DNA from: Geosiphon pyriformis
Taxonomy: Eukaryota > Glomeromycota > Glomeromycetes > Archaeosporales > Geosiphonaceae
NCBI GenBank assembly: GCA_016748015.1
Contig: JAAOMT010000514.1
Coordinates: 637,712-701,711, forward strand
Direction of reading: 5' to 3'
Length of the DNA: 64,000 bases
Both the position numbers and the translations under genes were made by a program. Below the pieces are notes generated by a model that was not told where the DNA came from, made no database searches, and saw only the letters and a list, made by a program, of their open reading frames with translations. Positions 11,570 to 23,929 of this stretch are shown here, one piece after another. The first letter of the stretch is position 1, and every line of letters starts with the position of its first letter.

Positions 11570-13186
11570 TATTATTAAATTAGATAATTAATATTAAAAA
11601 AATTTTTATGAATATTTTTAAAAAAACTGTTGTTACCTAAGTAAAAAAACCAATCTAAAAAAATATTAAAGAAAATGTAATTAAAAATATAATAACTTAA
11701 AAAAATGTAATAATACAAAATAATACAAAATAACATATAATAACTTAAAATAATATAAGATAATACACAATAACATAAAATAGCACAAAATAATTAGTCA
11801 TAATATAGTATAGTTAGTTATAATATAAAAAACAAAACAATAACAGAAATAGTAAGCAATAATTAATAATAATAAACAATTAAAAACAATCTTATTTATA
11901 TATCTATATTATCCCAAATAAAGAAAATATTCAAAACCAAAATTACTTTTATATAATCTATAAATTTTATGTTTAAACTAAATTAATTATTCTCTTATTT
12001 TTGTTTCTAACCAAATGCTCTTAATATAAAATTATTTTAAATAATAATGACTTGAACCAATTATTTTTGATCTTAATAATTGACAATACTAATTTTTTTT
12101 GTTTATCTTATTTTTATTTATTTATTTTATTTATTTTCTTTTGTAAAGTAACAACATTGAAAAATTGACTGTCTGGAAATAAACTTCATAATAGTTTAAT
12201 AAAAGAAAGAAGCTTTTTTTAGGATTAGATATAAACATTATTTTGTTAGCTTACTAGAAGAATAAAAAAACATTGTCAGACTTTAACAATTGTATTCAAA
12301 TAGCTTGGAGAAAATAATTCATATATTTAAGTCATAAATAGCCAAAACACTTCTTTATGTCTTATAATCAAAAAAATTTTATAGATAAAACTAGCAAAAA
12401 CTTTCAGAGATTGATATTACTAATTTACTCCAAATATTTATAAAAAAATTCTTTAAGCTTTTTTTTATCTAAATTTAGAGCACCAAATATTATCATAATA
12501 TCTCAATGAATTTATCTATAATACTGTTTTTTAGTTTTATTAAATTTAATAAAATTTTATTAATTTAATTACAATTAATTAAACTATAATAAAAAACTAT
12601 AATAAAATTTACTAAATTAAAAAAAACTAAAACAAAATATATTTTGTATAATATTATTATAAAAAAAATATATAATTAATTAAAAATATTTTATTATTAT
12701 ATATTTAAGTAATTCTTTTAATAAACTTTATATATTTTTTTTAACAAATTTTACTGTTTTTTTATAAGTTTTGATTGTATTTTTAAATTTAATAATAAAT
12801 ATGTTTAAGCTTAATACTTATATAAAAATATAAATTTTATCTTAATAACAACTTTTAATTTAATAAAAAACAAATTTTTTTAATTATTGGTTTTTTTTAA
12901 TAAATATTATTATTGTTTTTATTATTTTTTATATTATATTTTTTTTACTATTTTCATAATAAAAAACAGATTTTTTTTTAAATTAGCAGTTTATTTAAAA
13001 TTTTAAAAAAATTTGATAAAACTTAATAGTTTTTTGTTTTAAATATATAAATACAGTATTATTTTTACAAATTTTTTAATAATAAATTTTAAAATTTTTT
13101 TATTTATTATCTTATTAAACACTAAAACTTAAAATAAGTAAAAAATAGCAAACAAAAAAATTATAAATAAAAAAACAATAAAATTA
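11570..13186. other. AT-rich intergenic DNA between LINE copies
   Basis: Long A/T runs, repeated AATAACATAAAATA-like motifs near 11700-11830, no coding frame. Nothing else could be recognised. Confidence 0.5.
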
Positions 13187-13196
13187 TTACCAAAAA
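13187..13196. repeat. LINE-C target-site duplication, left copy
   Basis: TTACCAAAAA, repeated exactly at 13671-13680 immediately after the poly(A) tail of LINE-C. Confidence 0.8.
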
Positions 13197-13670
13197 GGAC
13201 TGGGTGACTGAAGCAAATAGTTTATTGGAGAATAATTCAAAAAGTAGATCTTTGGTCATTAATCTGGTTCACTGTTTTGCTGAGAGTTATAGGTCTAGTG
13301 TCTGGCTGCCAAGGGCTAAATTGAGAGCCCATTATGAAAAGCATAGCTTTTTGTCATACAATAGATCTATTGTTTCATTAGTGACTGGTTTGTCTTTAGT
13401 TTGGTCTTGTGATATGATTCATAATTTTGGCATCAAGTTGAGTATACATGCATGTTTCAGTTTTCATCCTTAATTACATAATATGTGGTTTGATTTTCTA
13501 TGTGATTTCCTTATGACAAGTGTTCTTAGTGTATAGTGTCATTTTGACTGGCTTGAATGGCTGCTCATGTGTAAAAAATGCATGAGCCATACTTAATATA
13601 GAACCTGTTTAGTTTTATGTAATTAGGTAGTGGTTGAACTACACTTATTAAACTTAATAAAAAAAAAAAT
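13197..13670 (+). mobile_element. LINE-C: 5'-truncated LINE 3' end
   Basis: The open frame at 13204-13473 aligns with the last ~85 residues of LINE ORF2: VINLVHCFAESYRSSVWLPRAKLR here resembles VVDFVKFLAELYQSKVWLVRSRFR in LINE-B. The 3' UTR signature is present (GGCTTGAATGGCTGCTCATGTG), as is a TAATAAAAAAAAAA tail. A perfect 10-bp target-site duplication, TTACCAAAAA, lies at 13187-13196 and 13671-13680. This is the classic product of incomplete target-primed reverse transcription. It is a remnant and encodes no complete domain. Confidence 0.9.
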
Positions 13671-13680
13671 TTACCAAAAA
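13671..13680. repeat. LINE-C target-site duplication, right copy
   Basis: TTACCAAAAA, matching 13187-13196. Confidence 0.8.
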
Positions 13681-13819
13681 ATACAAAATAATAATAATTT
13701 AATTATTTGGTTTTTGTTATACAAAAATAAAAATATTGCAATTAGTTTTTAACAAAATAATTAAAATTAAAATATTAAAATATTTTAAAATTTTTTTAAA
13801 TTATAATAAATTAAAACAC

Positions 13820-14420
13820 TATTATTAACAAAAATAATTTATAGTTTAAAAAAATATATTTTTAGTTTGCCAAAATAAAAAATAATAATAGATTATAAAA
13901 TAATATTATAATAAGTTATATAAAAAAAAAGCTTTTTTTTTAAAAAAAATATATTTTATATAAAATAAAATCTATCAAAAATTTTATCTTAGAATTAACA
14001 ATTAATTATTATAAATCAATTTAATAAAATCATTTTAAAATCATAAATTCTTAATTGTTATTGTTTTAAAATTATCTATTCCAAATTAATATTTTGAAAT
14101 TAACTAGTTATTAATTTTAGTAAACTGTTAATATTTTCAGATTTAGATTTAAAACAATTTTTTAAACATATTTCTTATTTTTATTTTTATTTTTTATTTT
14201 TTTTAATATTATTTGAATAGTTTAATATTGAGATTTTTTGTAGAAAAATTGATTTTTACAGTAAAATAACTACACATTATTTGGAAAGCTTACAGATAAA
14301 ATTTTATTGTAAAAAAGTTAATTTTCACTACAAAGTAACTATATAAGTAATTAATATAAAATTGACTATTCTATTATAAATCTAATAGTATATATAGTTT
14401 AAAGTATAAAAAAATATTTT
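13820..14420 (+). repeat. Decayed AT-rich dispersed repeat, copy 2
   Basis: Same order of landmarks as 4125-4450, longer, and in reverse complement as 23930-24570. Landmarks include TTTAGTTTGCCAAAATA, AAAAAAAGCTTTTTTTT, a TCAGATTTAGATTTAAAACA block, and paired TTTTTTGTAGAAAAATTGATTTTTAC-type segments. The rest of 13681-15079 is featureless AT-rich DNA. Confidence 0.6.
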
Positions 14421-15227
14421 GAAAAAAAAATTAGCTTATTAAAGATTTATTAATTTTTATTAACAACAAAATTAATAGCAATACAATATTAATAATATTA
14501 AAAATAAAATAGAAAAATTTTTAATAACAATATTCTAAAATTATTTAAATTTTAGTTATAAAAAAACTATTAAGTATTATTTTTTAGTAATTATTAATAA
14601 TAATATTAATATATTAAGTTTTTTTTAATATTTATAGTTAATAAGTAAGACTTAAATACTATTTAATATAATATATCAATTAAATAATTTAAATTAGACA
14701 TAAATTATATACTTTTTATATATAATCAGCTATTTAAACTAATTATAACAATATTATAAATTTATTTTAACAAAAACATATACAATTTATATAAATTAAA
14801 ACAAATACTAAATATTTTAACAATACTAAACAACTTTATAATATTATTAAAAAGTAGTATAACAAACTACAAACAACAAAAAACATTAAACTATTATAAA
14901 ATATTAAGTTATTTTTTTTCAAAACTATTATTACTAATATATTAAATTAAAATATAATACTTTATGTAAAAAAAATTACAATATATATTTTAAAAATTAT
15001 TATTAAAATTATATAAAAAGAATTATATCATTAAAGTTAATCTAATAAATATTAATTAATAATAAAAAAATAAAAAATTAAAACTTCTTTTTCTCTTACT
15101 TCCAAAAACCCCAACGAGTTATTTTCTGAAGAAGAAGTTTTTGTTTTTCTCTTATTAGTATTATATCAATATTTCTTTAACTAATAATTCTTTTGTTGTG
15201 GATTCAAAGACTGCTTCTAGTGGCAGC

Positions 15228-17066
15228 ATGTCTAGTAAGAAGACTTCTAAGGGCATGTTTCATGGTCCTGCCAGTGGTTCCTTTTCACAAAAAAAAAAGG
15301 CTTCTCTTGGTAATGTTAAACACTCTGATGATGAAAAAAATATTTCTTTGAAGTTTGGTTCTAGTGCTAGTGTATATTCTGATGTAGAAAGCCTTTCTGG
15401 TAATGATGAAGATGTTAGTATGACTAGTAGTTTTGATGGTTTTCTCTTGGACTCGGCTGTTAATACTCCCAAGGCTAAATGTGTGAATACTAGTACAAAT
15501 TTTGGTTTTCCTATTGGTTCTCCTGACTTTGAGATGGATGAAGAGGTGAAGCCCCTTCTGCCCTCTCTTATAAAAAAGATTCCTTTGGATAAGATCTGGA
15601 TTGATCCCAAAATCATCAAAACTCTTGTAGAGATGGCAGTTAAAAAATCTTTTGCCTTGAATATCAATCTTTCAGCTGTTGAAAACAAATTGGCAACAGT
15701 GAAAACTCAATTAATTAGGAAGATTTTTTCAAAAATCAATGGTTTTGGGGGGGCCACTACCCTCTCAAAATTTGAAGAGATCATCCGATCAACGTTTACA
15801 TCTAAGAAAAGCATGAGGAAAGCTGTGTCATTGGCCAAAAAAAAAGGAATCATTGTAAACAATGATGTGAGGAAAAAAGGGCTTCATTTAGATCGGACTG
15901 TAGTGATCAAAGAAATTCCCATGGATACGCCTAAAGACATGATCATTGCCGCAGTCTCCGAATTTGGGCAAATTAAGTCGATCAAAATCCAGTTGGTTGG
16001 TATGTGGCAGAAGGCTGTGGTGGAATTTGCCGATTCAGACCAGGCTGTGTAATTGGCTTCAAGATGGTTATTTCTAATTGGAAAAGATTCGGTTTGTGTG
16101 GCTATGGCCATGGGAGATCATAATACATGGGCTTCTAGAGATTAGTTTAGAGCACTATTGTTTACTTTGCCGGTAAAAACAACTGCACATGATCTTGGCA
16201 CTCTTTTGGAAAAGGCTGGTGGAAAAACTTGCATCATCAATTGTTTATTAGAAACTGGCAATAGATTTCATTGTGCTGTGGTTGGCTTTGAATCTATTGA
16301 GAAATTGAAATCTGCTTTTTTTACTGAGCCTATTTTTGGTAGGGTGTGTTTCTTATGGGCTAGGTTGAATTTGGTTTGGTGTGGGAAGTGTGGGCGTTTT
16401 GGCCATTCTATTCTAGAGTGTGATGTATTGGTTGAGTCATCTTCTGGCCTCCCAAATACATTTAAGAAGTCTGCTTCTGGTTTTAATCATCTTTAGTTAG
16501 CCAGGTTGTATGCAAAAAAAAATGTTCCTATCTCTCGCCCTGCTGCCTTTGGCAGAAAATCATGGGCTCAAGTGGTGTCTCTTGCCTCCTCTTCTGGTGG
16601 CTTCTCTTCTGGTTCTGGTTTACTCTCTAGTGGTGAGCCTCCCTCTTTTGGTTCTTTTGGTCCTCAGGTCAATGGTTTGGGTAATCATTTGGTGGTTTTG
16701 GAGCATTCTTTGGAGATTCTTTTGGATCAGATTTCTGTTATTCTTAAAAAATTGAGTTTTGTTAATCTGGTGCCTTTGGCATCCACTTCTTGTGCTCCTT
16801 CTGTGGCTGGTTCAGTGCCTTCAGCTCTGGTTGTGGATTCAGATATGGCTTTGGATGATGTGTTGGCTCTGCTCATCCCCCTTCTTTCTGGTAGTGATAA
16901 GCCTGCTGCTGGTTTTAGTTCGAGTAATGCTAAAGTGCTTACCTCCAAGATGGGTGGTTTGGAGTCCAAATTGTCTGCTTTGGAAGCTTCATTTGGCTCA
17001 ATTTTGGTGAGATTGGATCTATTGTGTTCTGGTTTGGGCTCATCCTTATCCTTTTTATTCCAATAA
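15228..17066 (+). pseudogene. LINE-B ORF1, zinc-knuckle protein (broken)
   Basis: First ATG in frame is 15228; the frame is open further upstream. One frame runs to the stop at 17064-17066, with premature stops at 16050 (TAA), 16143 (TAG) and 16494 (TAG). The first two fall at the same codons as in LINE-A ORF1; the third is CAG in LINE-A, so it arose by one C-to-T change. The conserved centre (VKKSFALNINLSAVENKLAT, INGFGG) and the knuckle CGKCGRFGHSILEC (about 16381-16422) are intact. The N-terminus differs from LINE-A and contains acidic Ser-rich stretches. ORF1 and the ORF2 frame overlap by up to 133 nt (16934-17066). Confidence 0.85.
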
Positions 17067-18326
17067 GTGATCTGGTTTGGAAATTTGCTACGTGTAATGT
17101 ATGGGGTCTCAATGTTCCTGCTAAACAAATAGATGTTTTTCATTGGCATGTGAATTCTGGTTCTACAATCTCTTTTTTAACTGAGACAAAATTAAGATCA
17201 TCTGTTGGTCTATGGATCAAGGATAAATATGAAGAGGTCTGTATCTTCACTTCTGGGTTGAATGTTGGTTTTCTCGGTGCTGGTGTTGCTGTTATCATGA
17301 ACAATTCTTTGGCTCGTCATGTCTTTAAGGTTAAGGAAGTTCCTGGCCATGTTGTCACTATGCGGTTTCTATTCAAGAATAAACTTTTGGTTTCTGTTAT
17401 TGGATTGTATGCTGGTGCTTTCACTGGTGTTCATTTTGGTCAGGCTTCTGAGATAAATTCTCTCATTGCTAAGGCTGTTAACTCCAGCATCTTTGTTGTT
17501 TTGGGTGAGAACTTCAATAAAAATAGGTCTGGAAGAAGTGCAAGCTTCAGGTTCTGCTTGAGTTTGGGTTTGGTTAATTTGTTTTCTGGTTATTCTTTGA
17601 TCAGGGCTACTACATGGGGTAATTCTAAGGGGGTCAAAAAGACTATTGATTTCATTTTTGTTAGTAAGAATTTGGCTTCTGCTGTAACTGGCCATAAGGT
17701 TGGCCCAGTTTTGGACTTTTTTGACACAGATCACAGTGCTGTTATGGTCTTTTTTGAATTGGGCAGGCTCTTGAACATCTGTTTGAATAGCTTGTACAAG
17801 CAGGCTAACAGAGATCACTGGAAGTTTAATATCAAGGACATGGATGTTACTAAATGGTCTCATTTCAGGGACTGCTCCTCTGTCATGGTTTTGGGTATGA
17901 AGGATAATTTTCTTGCCACTGCTGCTAAGCAAGACCTGGATGCTATGTGGTTTCTGCTGGAAAAAGTATTGGTGAATTCTGCAGATGAAATCTTTTCTCG
18001 GCATTGGTTCAGTGAATTTCAGTGTTTGAAAAATAGACTATCCTCTAAGTTTTTGGGCTTGGAGTTGCTAATTGTCAAAATTGTCAAAAAGTTTGGCTTG
18101 GCTGATGTCTTTGGTTTTGATCATCTTGTGAAAAAATAGTTTACATTGGATGTTAACAAAGCTCTAGTGTTGATGGATATGGTTCAATCGGGTCAGAGAA
18201 AAGTTGCCATTCTTAAGTTCTTGTCAGTCGTCAAAAAAGAGTATAGAAAGTCCAAATTGTATGAATCGATCTTGGCACAGGAGGCTTCTATCAGGGAAGC
18301 TATTGAAAAGTACATAGAGAAGTTTT

Positions 18327-18930
18327 GTTCTGACAAGGGTAGCATAATCAGAAGTGTCTTGGATCAGCCCTTTTGAAAAGTTGTGTTGGATTATTTAATT
18401 GTTGACGATGAGCTTGTTTTGGAGTCTGAGGAGATTAAATTGAAAGTTGACAGTATCATGAAGAATTGGATGAGGAGGCAGATGGTGCCTTCAGCACTGC
18501 CTGATCTCTGGGCCTGTCAGTATGCCCCTTTGGTTTATGTTAGAGATGATGTTTTTTCTGGTGTTATGAGTGCTATTACTTTGGATGAATTGCTTTTGGT
18601 TGTTGGTGGTTTGCTTGATGGCAAGACTGCTGGTTTGTTTGGCATTCCTAATGAACTTTGGAAGTGAGGTGGTAAAGAAATGATAGAGTGTCTCTTGGTT
18701 TTGTTGAATATGTGTTTGTCTGTTGGTTCAGTACTTGTTTTATGGAAAAGGGCCTGGGTCTCGATGATCTCAAAGCCTTATGATTGGGATGGAGTTCTAA
18801 TAAACACTTGCCCTATCACTTTGATAGAGATGGCCAGAAAGATTTTTTCTAAGATTCTCTCAGATAGGATTTCTTTTGTGTGCAGTAGATTTGGTGTTCT
18901 TTGTGGTGACAATTTCTTAGTGTTAAAGGG
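18327..18930 (+). repeat. 604-bp exact duplicate, left copy (assembly artefact)
   Basis: Identical, as far as I can see base for base, to 18951-19554, starting GTTCTGACAAGGGTAGCATA and ending TTAGTGTTAAAGGG. It sits directly against the N run. Confidence 0.9.
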
Positions 18931-18950
18931 NNNNNNNNNNNNNNNNNNNN
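18931..18950. other. Assembly gap (20 N)
   Basis: A run of 20 N inside LINE-B ORF2. Its flanks are the two ends of an exact 604-bp repeat, which suggests overlapping contig ends were scaffolded instead of merged. Confidence 0.99.
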
Positions 18951-19554
18951 GTTCTGACAAGGGTAGCATAATCAGAAGTGTCTTGGATCAGCCCTTTTGA
19001 AAAGTTGTGTTGGATTATTTAATTGTTGACGATGAGCTTGTTTTGGAGTCTGAGGAGATTAAATTGAAAGTTGACAGTATCATGAAGAATTGGATGAGGA
19101 GGCAGATGGTGCCTTCAGCACTGCCTGATCTCTGGGCCTGTCAGTATGCCCCTTTGGTTTATGTTAGAGATGATGTTTTTTCTGGTGTTATGAGTGCTAT
19201 TACTTTGGATGAATTGCTTTTGGTTGTTGGTGGTTTGCTTGATGGCAAGACTGCTGGTTTGTTTGGCATTCCTAATGAACTTTGGAAGTGAGGTGGTAAA
19301 GAAATGATAGAGTGTCTCTTGGTTTTGTTGAATATGTGTTTGTCTGTTGGTTCAGTACTTGTTTTATGGAAAAGGGCCTGGGTCTCGATGATCTCAAAGC
19401 CTTATGATTGGGATGGAGTTCTAATAAACACTTGCCCTATCACTTTGATAGAGATGGCCAGAAAGATTTTTTCTAAGATTCTCTCAGATAGGATTTCTTT
19501 TGTGTGCAGTAGATTTGGTGTTCTTTGTGGTGACAATTTCTTAGTGTTAAAGGG
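18951..19554 (+). repeat. 604-bp exact duplicate, right copy (assembly artefact)
   Basis: Duplicate of 18327-18930 at an offset of 624 (604 plus 20 N). Collapsing the two copies gives one continuous ORF2 that aligns with LINE-A without an insertion. Confidence 0.9.
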
Positions 19555-22523
19555 TACGTCAATACATTCTTCTGTGTTTGCTGTTGGATTGGTGGTTGAG
19601 GATGCTCTTGAGAAAAATAGGGAACTTTGGTTAGTTTTACAGAATATGCACAAGACATATGATTCTGTTGGTTGGCACCACCTAAGAGCTAGTCTGCAAC
19701 ATATCAAAATGTGTGGCAGATTTATTGACTTTTTTGGTAGCATTCATGAAAACAGAGTTAATAAGGTTATGACTGATTTTGGTCTTTCAAATAGTTATAG
19801 GGTGCATGATGGCCTTGATCAGGGTAAAGTCTTCTCATCTCTCCTTTAGAGAATCTTTTATGACCTGCTCTTGTGTAAAGTTAAAAGGCATGAACATTTG
19901 TGTGGTTATCATATTGATACTAAGTTTGTGGCAAGGACTGGCAGAATTGAGAATGGTGGTGAAATGTCTTCATTTTTTGCTGCTGGCGCTTTTGTGAATG
20001 ATACAATTTGGGTTGGGGATTGTCAAGCTTCCATGCAATATGCTTTAAATATTGCTAATAAGTTCTTTTGTATCAATGATATTTCCATAAACAATAAGAA
20101 AACAGTGGCTATACCTATTAATCAGGGTGTCAAAGTTGCTGTATTGAGTATAAGTGGTTGGCTAATTTCTGTGGCCAGGAAGGGTGAAGCTTACAGATAT
20201 TTGGGAATTTTTTTGTCAACTGAAGGGTTGTTTAAACCAAGTTTGGCCAAGGCTCACTCAGATATTTGTTTCTTTGTTAACAGAGTGCTCAGGAAAGCAA
20301 TCATGGATAAGCAGTTTTCATATTTGGTGTCAGCTGTTTTGCAGCCCATTGTTAATTATTGTACTCAGTTTAGTTTTGTTTCATCTGGTGTTTACTATAG
20401 GTGGGATGTTTTAGTTAAGAAGAGCTTCAGATCTAAGGCACATCTATCTCATGATTTTCTTGATGCTGCTCTGCATCATTTTTCTCTGTATGGTCTGAAA
20501 TCCTTTGAGCAGATGCAGTCTGAAGAGAAAATGGCTTCTTTGGTCTTGTTTGCTAATGCATCCAGTATTTTTGGCCACTTGTTTGAACATAGATTTTTGG
20601 ATTTACAGGTTCTAGGTTGGGCCCCTTTGAATCTGTTTCAGTACCCTGTCAAGTTGTGTGTTAATCTGGTAAACAATTTTTTAATGGGTGTGGTGAAGAT
20701 TTTTATGAATATTGATCTTTTTTTGGTGAACAATCTCCCCAATGCTTTTCATCATTCTGGTTGTTTTCCAATGCCTTCAATTCTTGGAAAGTCTTTGTAC
20801 TTCAATTCTGTTTGTTTTCTTAAGCGTTTTGGTGTTGCTTTTGGTGATTGGCTTTTCAATAAAAAGGGGTTGTTGTTGGATTGGAAGACATTTTGTTATT
20901 GGAAGCATTTGGATCCATGTGGCCCTGTGTCTCTTTGGTTCATAGTTGTTTCTAAGTACTTTTTGGATCAGGGTCTTGCTTTTTCTTACTCATTTGTTGC
21001 CATCCAATTTGGTAGTTTGACCATTTTGAAGTCTGATGTGTTCTTCTCTGTGCAGGATGGTCTACATGGAATTTGGTCTGGCTGTTTTGAGGCGTATACA
21101 GATGGGTCTTTGAAGGGGGCTGGGTCTGCTGATGTGTCAAGTGGTGCGGCTGCATATTTTCTAGCTCTGGAATTGGGTATTGGAGTCAAAGTTTGTGGCC
21201 TTTTGTCCTCTACTATGGCAGAGTTGCAGGCTGTTGCTCTGGCTTTGGAATGTGTTCCCTCATCTAGTTCTGTGGTGTTGTATCTTGACAGCCAAACTGT
21301 TATTGATGCATGCATTTCTGAAATGTTGCTTGAGGTTCCAGATTTCCGCAGTTGCTGCTGGATTAAAAAAAGACATATTTCAACTTGATTAGAGATAAGG
21401 ATCTTAGAGTGAGTTAAATCAAAGTCAAAGGTCATGCTGGTGTTCTTGACAATGTAGAAGCTAATAGATTTGCTGATAAGGCTGTCTGCTCCTCTTTTGT
21501 TTTGCTGATGAGAGTATGAGAGTGTTTTTTGGTGGCTGATGACACAGTGGTTTTGGGCAATGCCTGCCACTTTGTTAGGAATGTGTTTAGATCTGTTTGT
21601 TGTGCTCGTTGGGAGGCTGGTCCTGGTCGGAATATGGTTTCGGCTGACATGTTGGAGGATTTTGATTGAGCTGCTTCTGCAAAGGTCTGGCATCTTGACT
21701 CATACATGCTTGCTGGATTTACTAGCTGCAAGTCAGCAGATCTTCGTACATATTTAATGAAGGCGTTACATAAGAAGTTACTGGTGGTGGTTAGAAAGAG
21801 ACTGTATAACAGATGTTACCCAGGTGTTCAGTGTTTGTTGTGTGGTGAAGTGGAGCTGCCAGACCATGTTTTCACTTGTTCACAGGATATTCATATCTGG
21901 AGGAAAATTTTGCTGGAGGCTTTTGCACAATAGATTTCTTTGGTTGGTGTTTGTGACCTGTCTTTTTCTTCAGTTCTTTGGGTCTTTGATTCTTGTCATT
22001 TGGACATTGGCAGATATTCGGTTTTATGTAAAGGTTTTGTGATAAAGGTTTGGTGTGCTAAGACAGCAAGTGTTTTCAACAATGTTAAAAAGACTTCTCA
22101 TGTTGTGGTTGACTTTGTGAAATTTTTGGCTGAGTTGTATCAATCTAAGGTCTGGTTGGTTAGATCTAGGTTCAGGGTGAACATGGAGAAAGCTGGTTTG
22201 GTCAGTGACAATGGTTTGGTGTTGGGTTTGTCCCATTGTATGTCTTCTGTGCTTTCTGATGGTGTGGTAAAGATGCTTGGCATCACTGAGTCTTTTGCTA
22301 TCAGTTTTGGCCGTCTTAGGCCTTGCCTTTTTTTTTCAGGTCTGGATGATAAACTTTGTGTTAATATTAGTGTGTAGTATTGTCTTGATTGGCCTGAGTG
22401 GCTAGTCACATGTTGTTGATGCATGAATTACATTTAGTTTAGGCCACTTAGTTTGGCTCTATGTACTAGATAGCAGTTGGACTTCACTCATTAAATGTTT
22501 AATAAAAAAATAAAAATAAAAAT

Positions 22524-23929
22524 TAATAATTAATTTAATCATAATTAAATCATAATACAATTCAGTTAAAAAGCTAACAAAACTAAAAAATACTAATAAA
22601 AATTTAGAATTAATATATATAATATTTAATAATATCAAACTTTGTTATATTCCAAAATTTTTATATATTTTATTTAAATAATTTAATATTTTAAATTTGT
22701 AATTATTTTTTAAAAATAGCTACCAAAAATATAATTAATTAATTTTTGATTATATCAATTATAATTATAATTGATATTATTAATTAAAATTATTAACTTT
22801 TAAAAAAATTATATATTAGATAAGTTTAAAATAAATAAATAAATTTAATATATATAAATAATTAATATAATTAAAATAGTAATAATATAATATATAGAGT
22901 AATTTAATTATATATATAGTTTTTTTGTAAATTAAAAAAAATATTAATTTTATACTAAATCAACTTTTTATTATAGTTTTATTATACATAATAGGTTTTT
23001 TTACTTTTTTTTTTTTTGTTTTGAATATTTTTTTTTATTCTTATATATATTTCTATTTTATTATAAGCAATTTTTTTTAATTATGTTATTTTTCAATATA
23101 TTATAAAAAAAATAATTCTATTATAATTTTATTTTAAATAAATAACATAAAATAATAAAATACTTTATAAAAACATATTTGTTAAATATTTAAGTAATAT
23201 TTTTATAATTTATGTTTATTATTTTATAACTTTTTAATAACTTTTTTTATTCTTATTTTCTAAATTAAATATTTAAACCATATTTTTTTAATAGTTAATT
23301 GAAAAAATTTTAATGTAATTTTAGTAAAATAATTTAGTTAGTTTTTAATAATTTGATTTGTTTTTTGTGTTTTAAATAAGAATTAATTATTATTATTTTT
23401 TATAAAATTTTAAGCTGGTTCTTATTTAAAAAATAAATATTCATGATTTTATAATTTTTTTATTTTATAAACATTTTTTTATAAATTTTTGTTTTTTTTA
23501 TATTATTATAAGTAAATTTTTGAATTTTATTGAGATTTTTTATAACTTGATATTTAAATTATTGTTTAAATAATCTTAAAGTTTTTTAAAAGTTTTTAAA
23601 AATAGAGTTTTTTAAATAATAAATAAAAATTTATAATAATACTTAATAATACTTAGTATTTAATTTTATTAATATAATAATTGATTTTATTTTAATGTTT
23701 TTTATTTTTCTGTTAAACAATCTTAATTTTTTAATTATATTCTATATTTATTTTTGGCATTTTTTACCAAAAAATCTGTAATATTATAATCTTAATATTT
23801 TTAATTAATTAATTAATTAATAATAAAATAATAAAGAAAAAAATACATAAATTAAAAATTATATATTTTATTAATAATTATAATTAAAAACTATTTTTTA
23901 GTATTCAAAATATTTCTTTATATTTTGAA
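22524..23929. other. AT-rich intergenic DNA
   Basis: Extremely AT-rich, including (ATTA)n and poly-T runs. No gene or recognisable element. Confidence 0.5.

Larger units (their letters stand above)
17024..22377 (+). pseudogene. LINE-B ORF2, endonuclease-RT-RNase H polyprotein (broken)
   Basis: In the -1 frame relative to ORF1. Endonuclease about 17080-17760 (ATCNVWGLN, LTETKL, TIDFIFVS, DTDHSAVM), RT about 19170-20350 (WLVLQNMHKTYDSVGWHHL, GAFVNDTIWVG), RNase H from about 21095 (YTDGS, MAELQAVALALE, YLDSQT, then KVKGHAG in a new frame). The C-terminal finger is CLLCGEVELPDHVFTC. Stops occur at 18137, 18374, 18665 (repeated at 18998 and 19289 in the duplicate) and 19847. A one-base deletion near 21380 shifts the frame, and further stops follow (for example 21667 and 21931). 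The RT box has Asn-Asp where Asp-Asp is required. Several stops correspond to TGG in LINE-A. Confidence 0.88.
15080..22523 (+). mobile_element. LINE-B: near full-length, inactivated non-LTR retrotransposon (assembly gap inside)
   Basis: Same structure, orientation and end sequences as LINE-A (5' AAACTTCTTTTTCTCTTAC; 3' UTR with TTGGCCTGAGTGGCTAGTCAC; A-rich tail). The apparent length is inflated by a 20-N gap at 18931-18950 and an exact 604-bp repeat on both sides of it. A shared 16-bp string, AATAAAAAAATAAAAA, lies at 15061-15076 and 22501-22516. It could be a target-site duplication, but it overlaps the A-rich tail and is not decisive. LINE-B is clearly diverged from LINE-A, so the two are separate insertions. 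Confidence 0.93.

Noticed and set aside
18680-19000. Reading frame running through the N gap with X residues
   Set aside because: It joins two copies of the same segment across an assembly gap and is not real.
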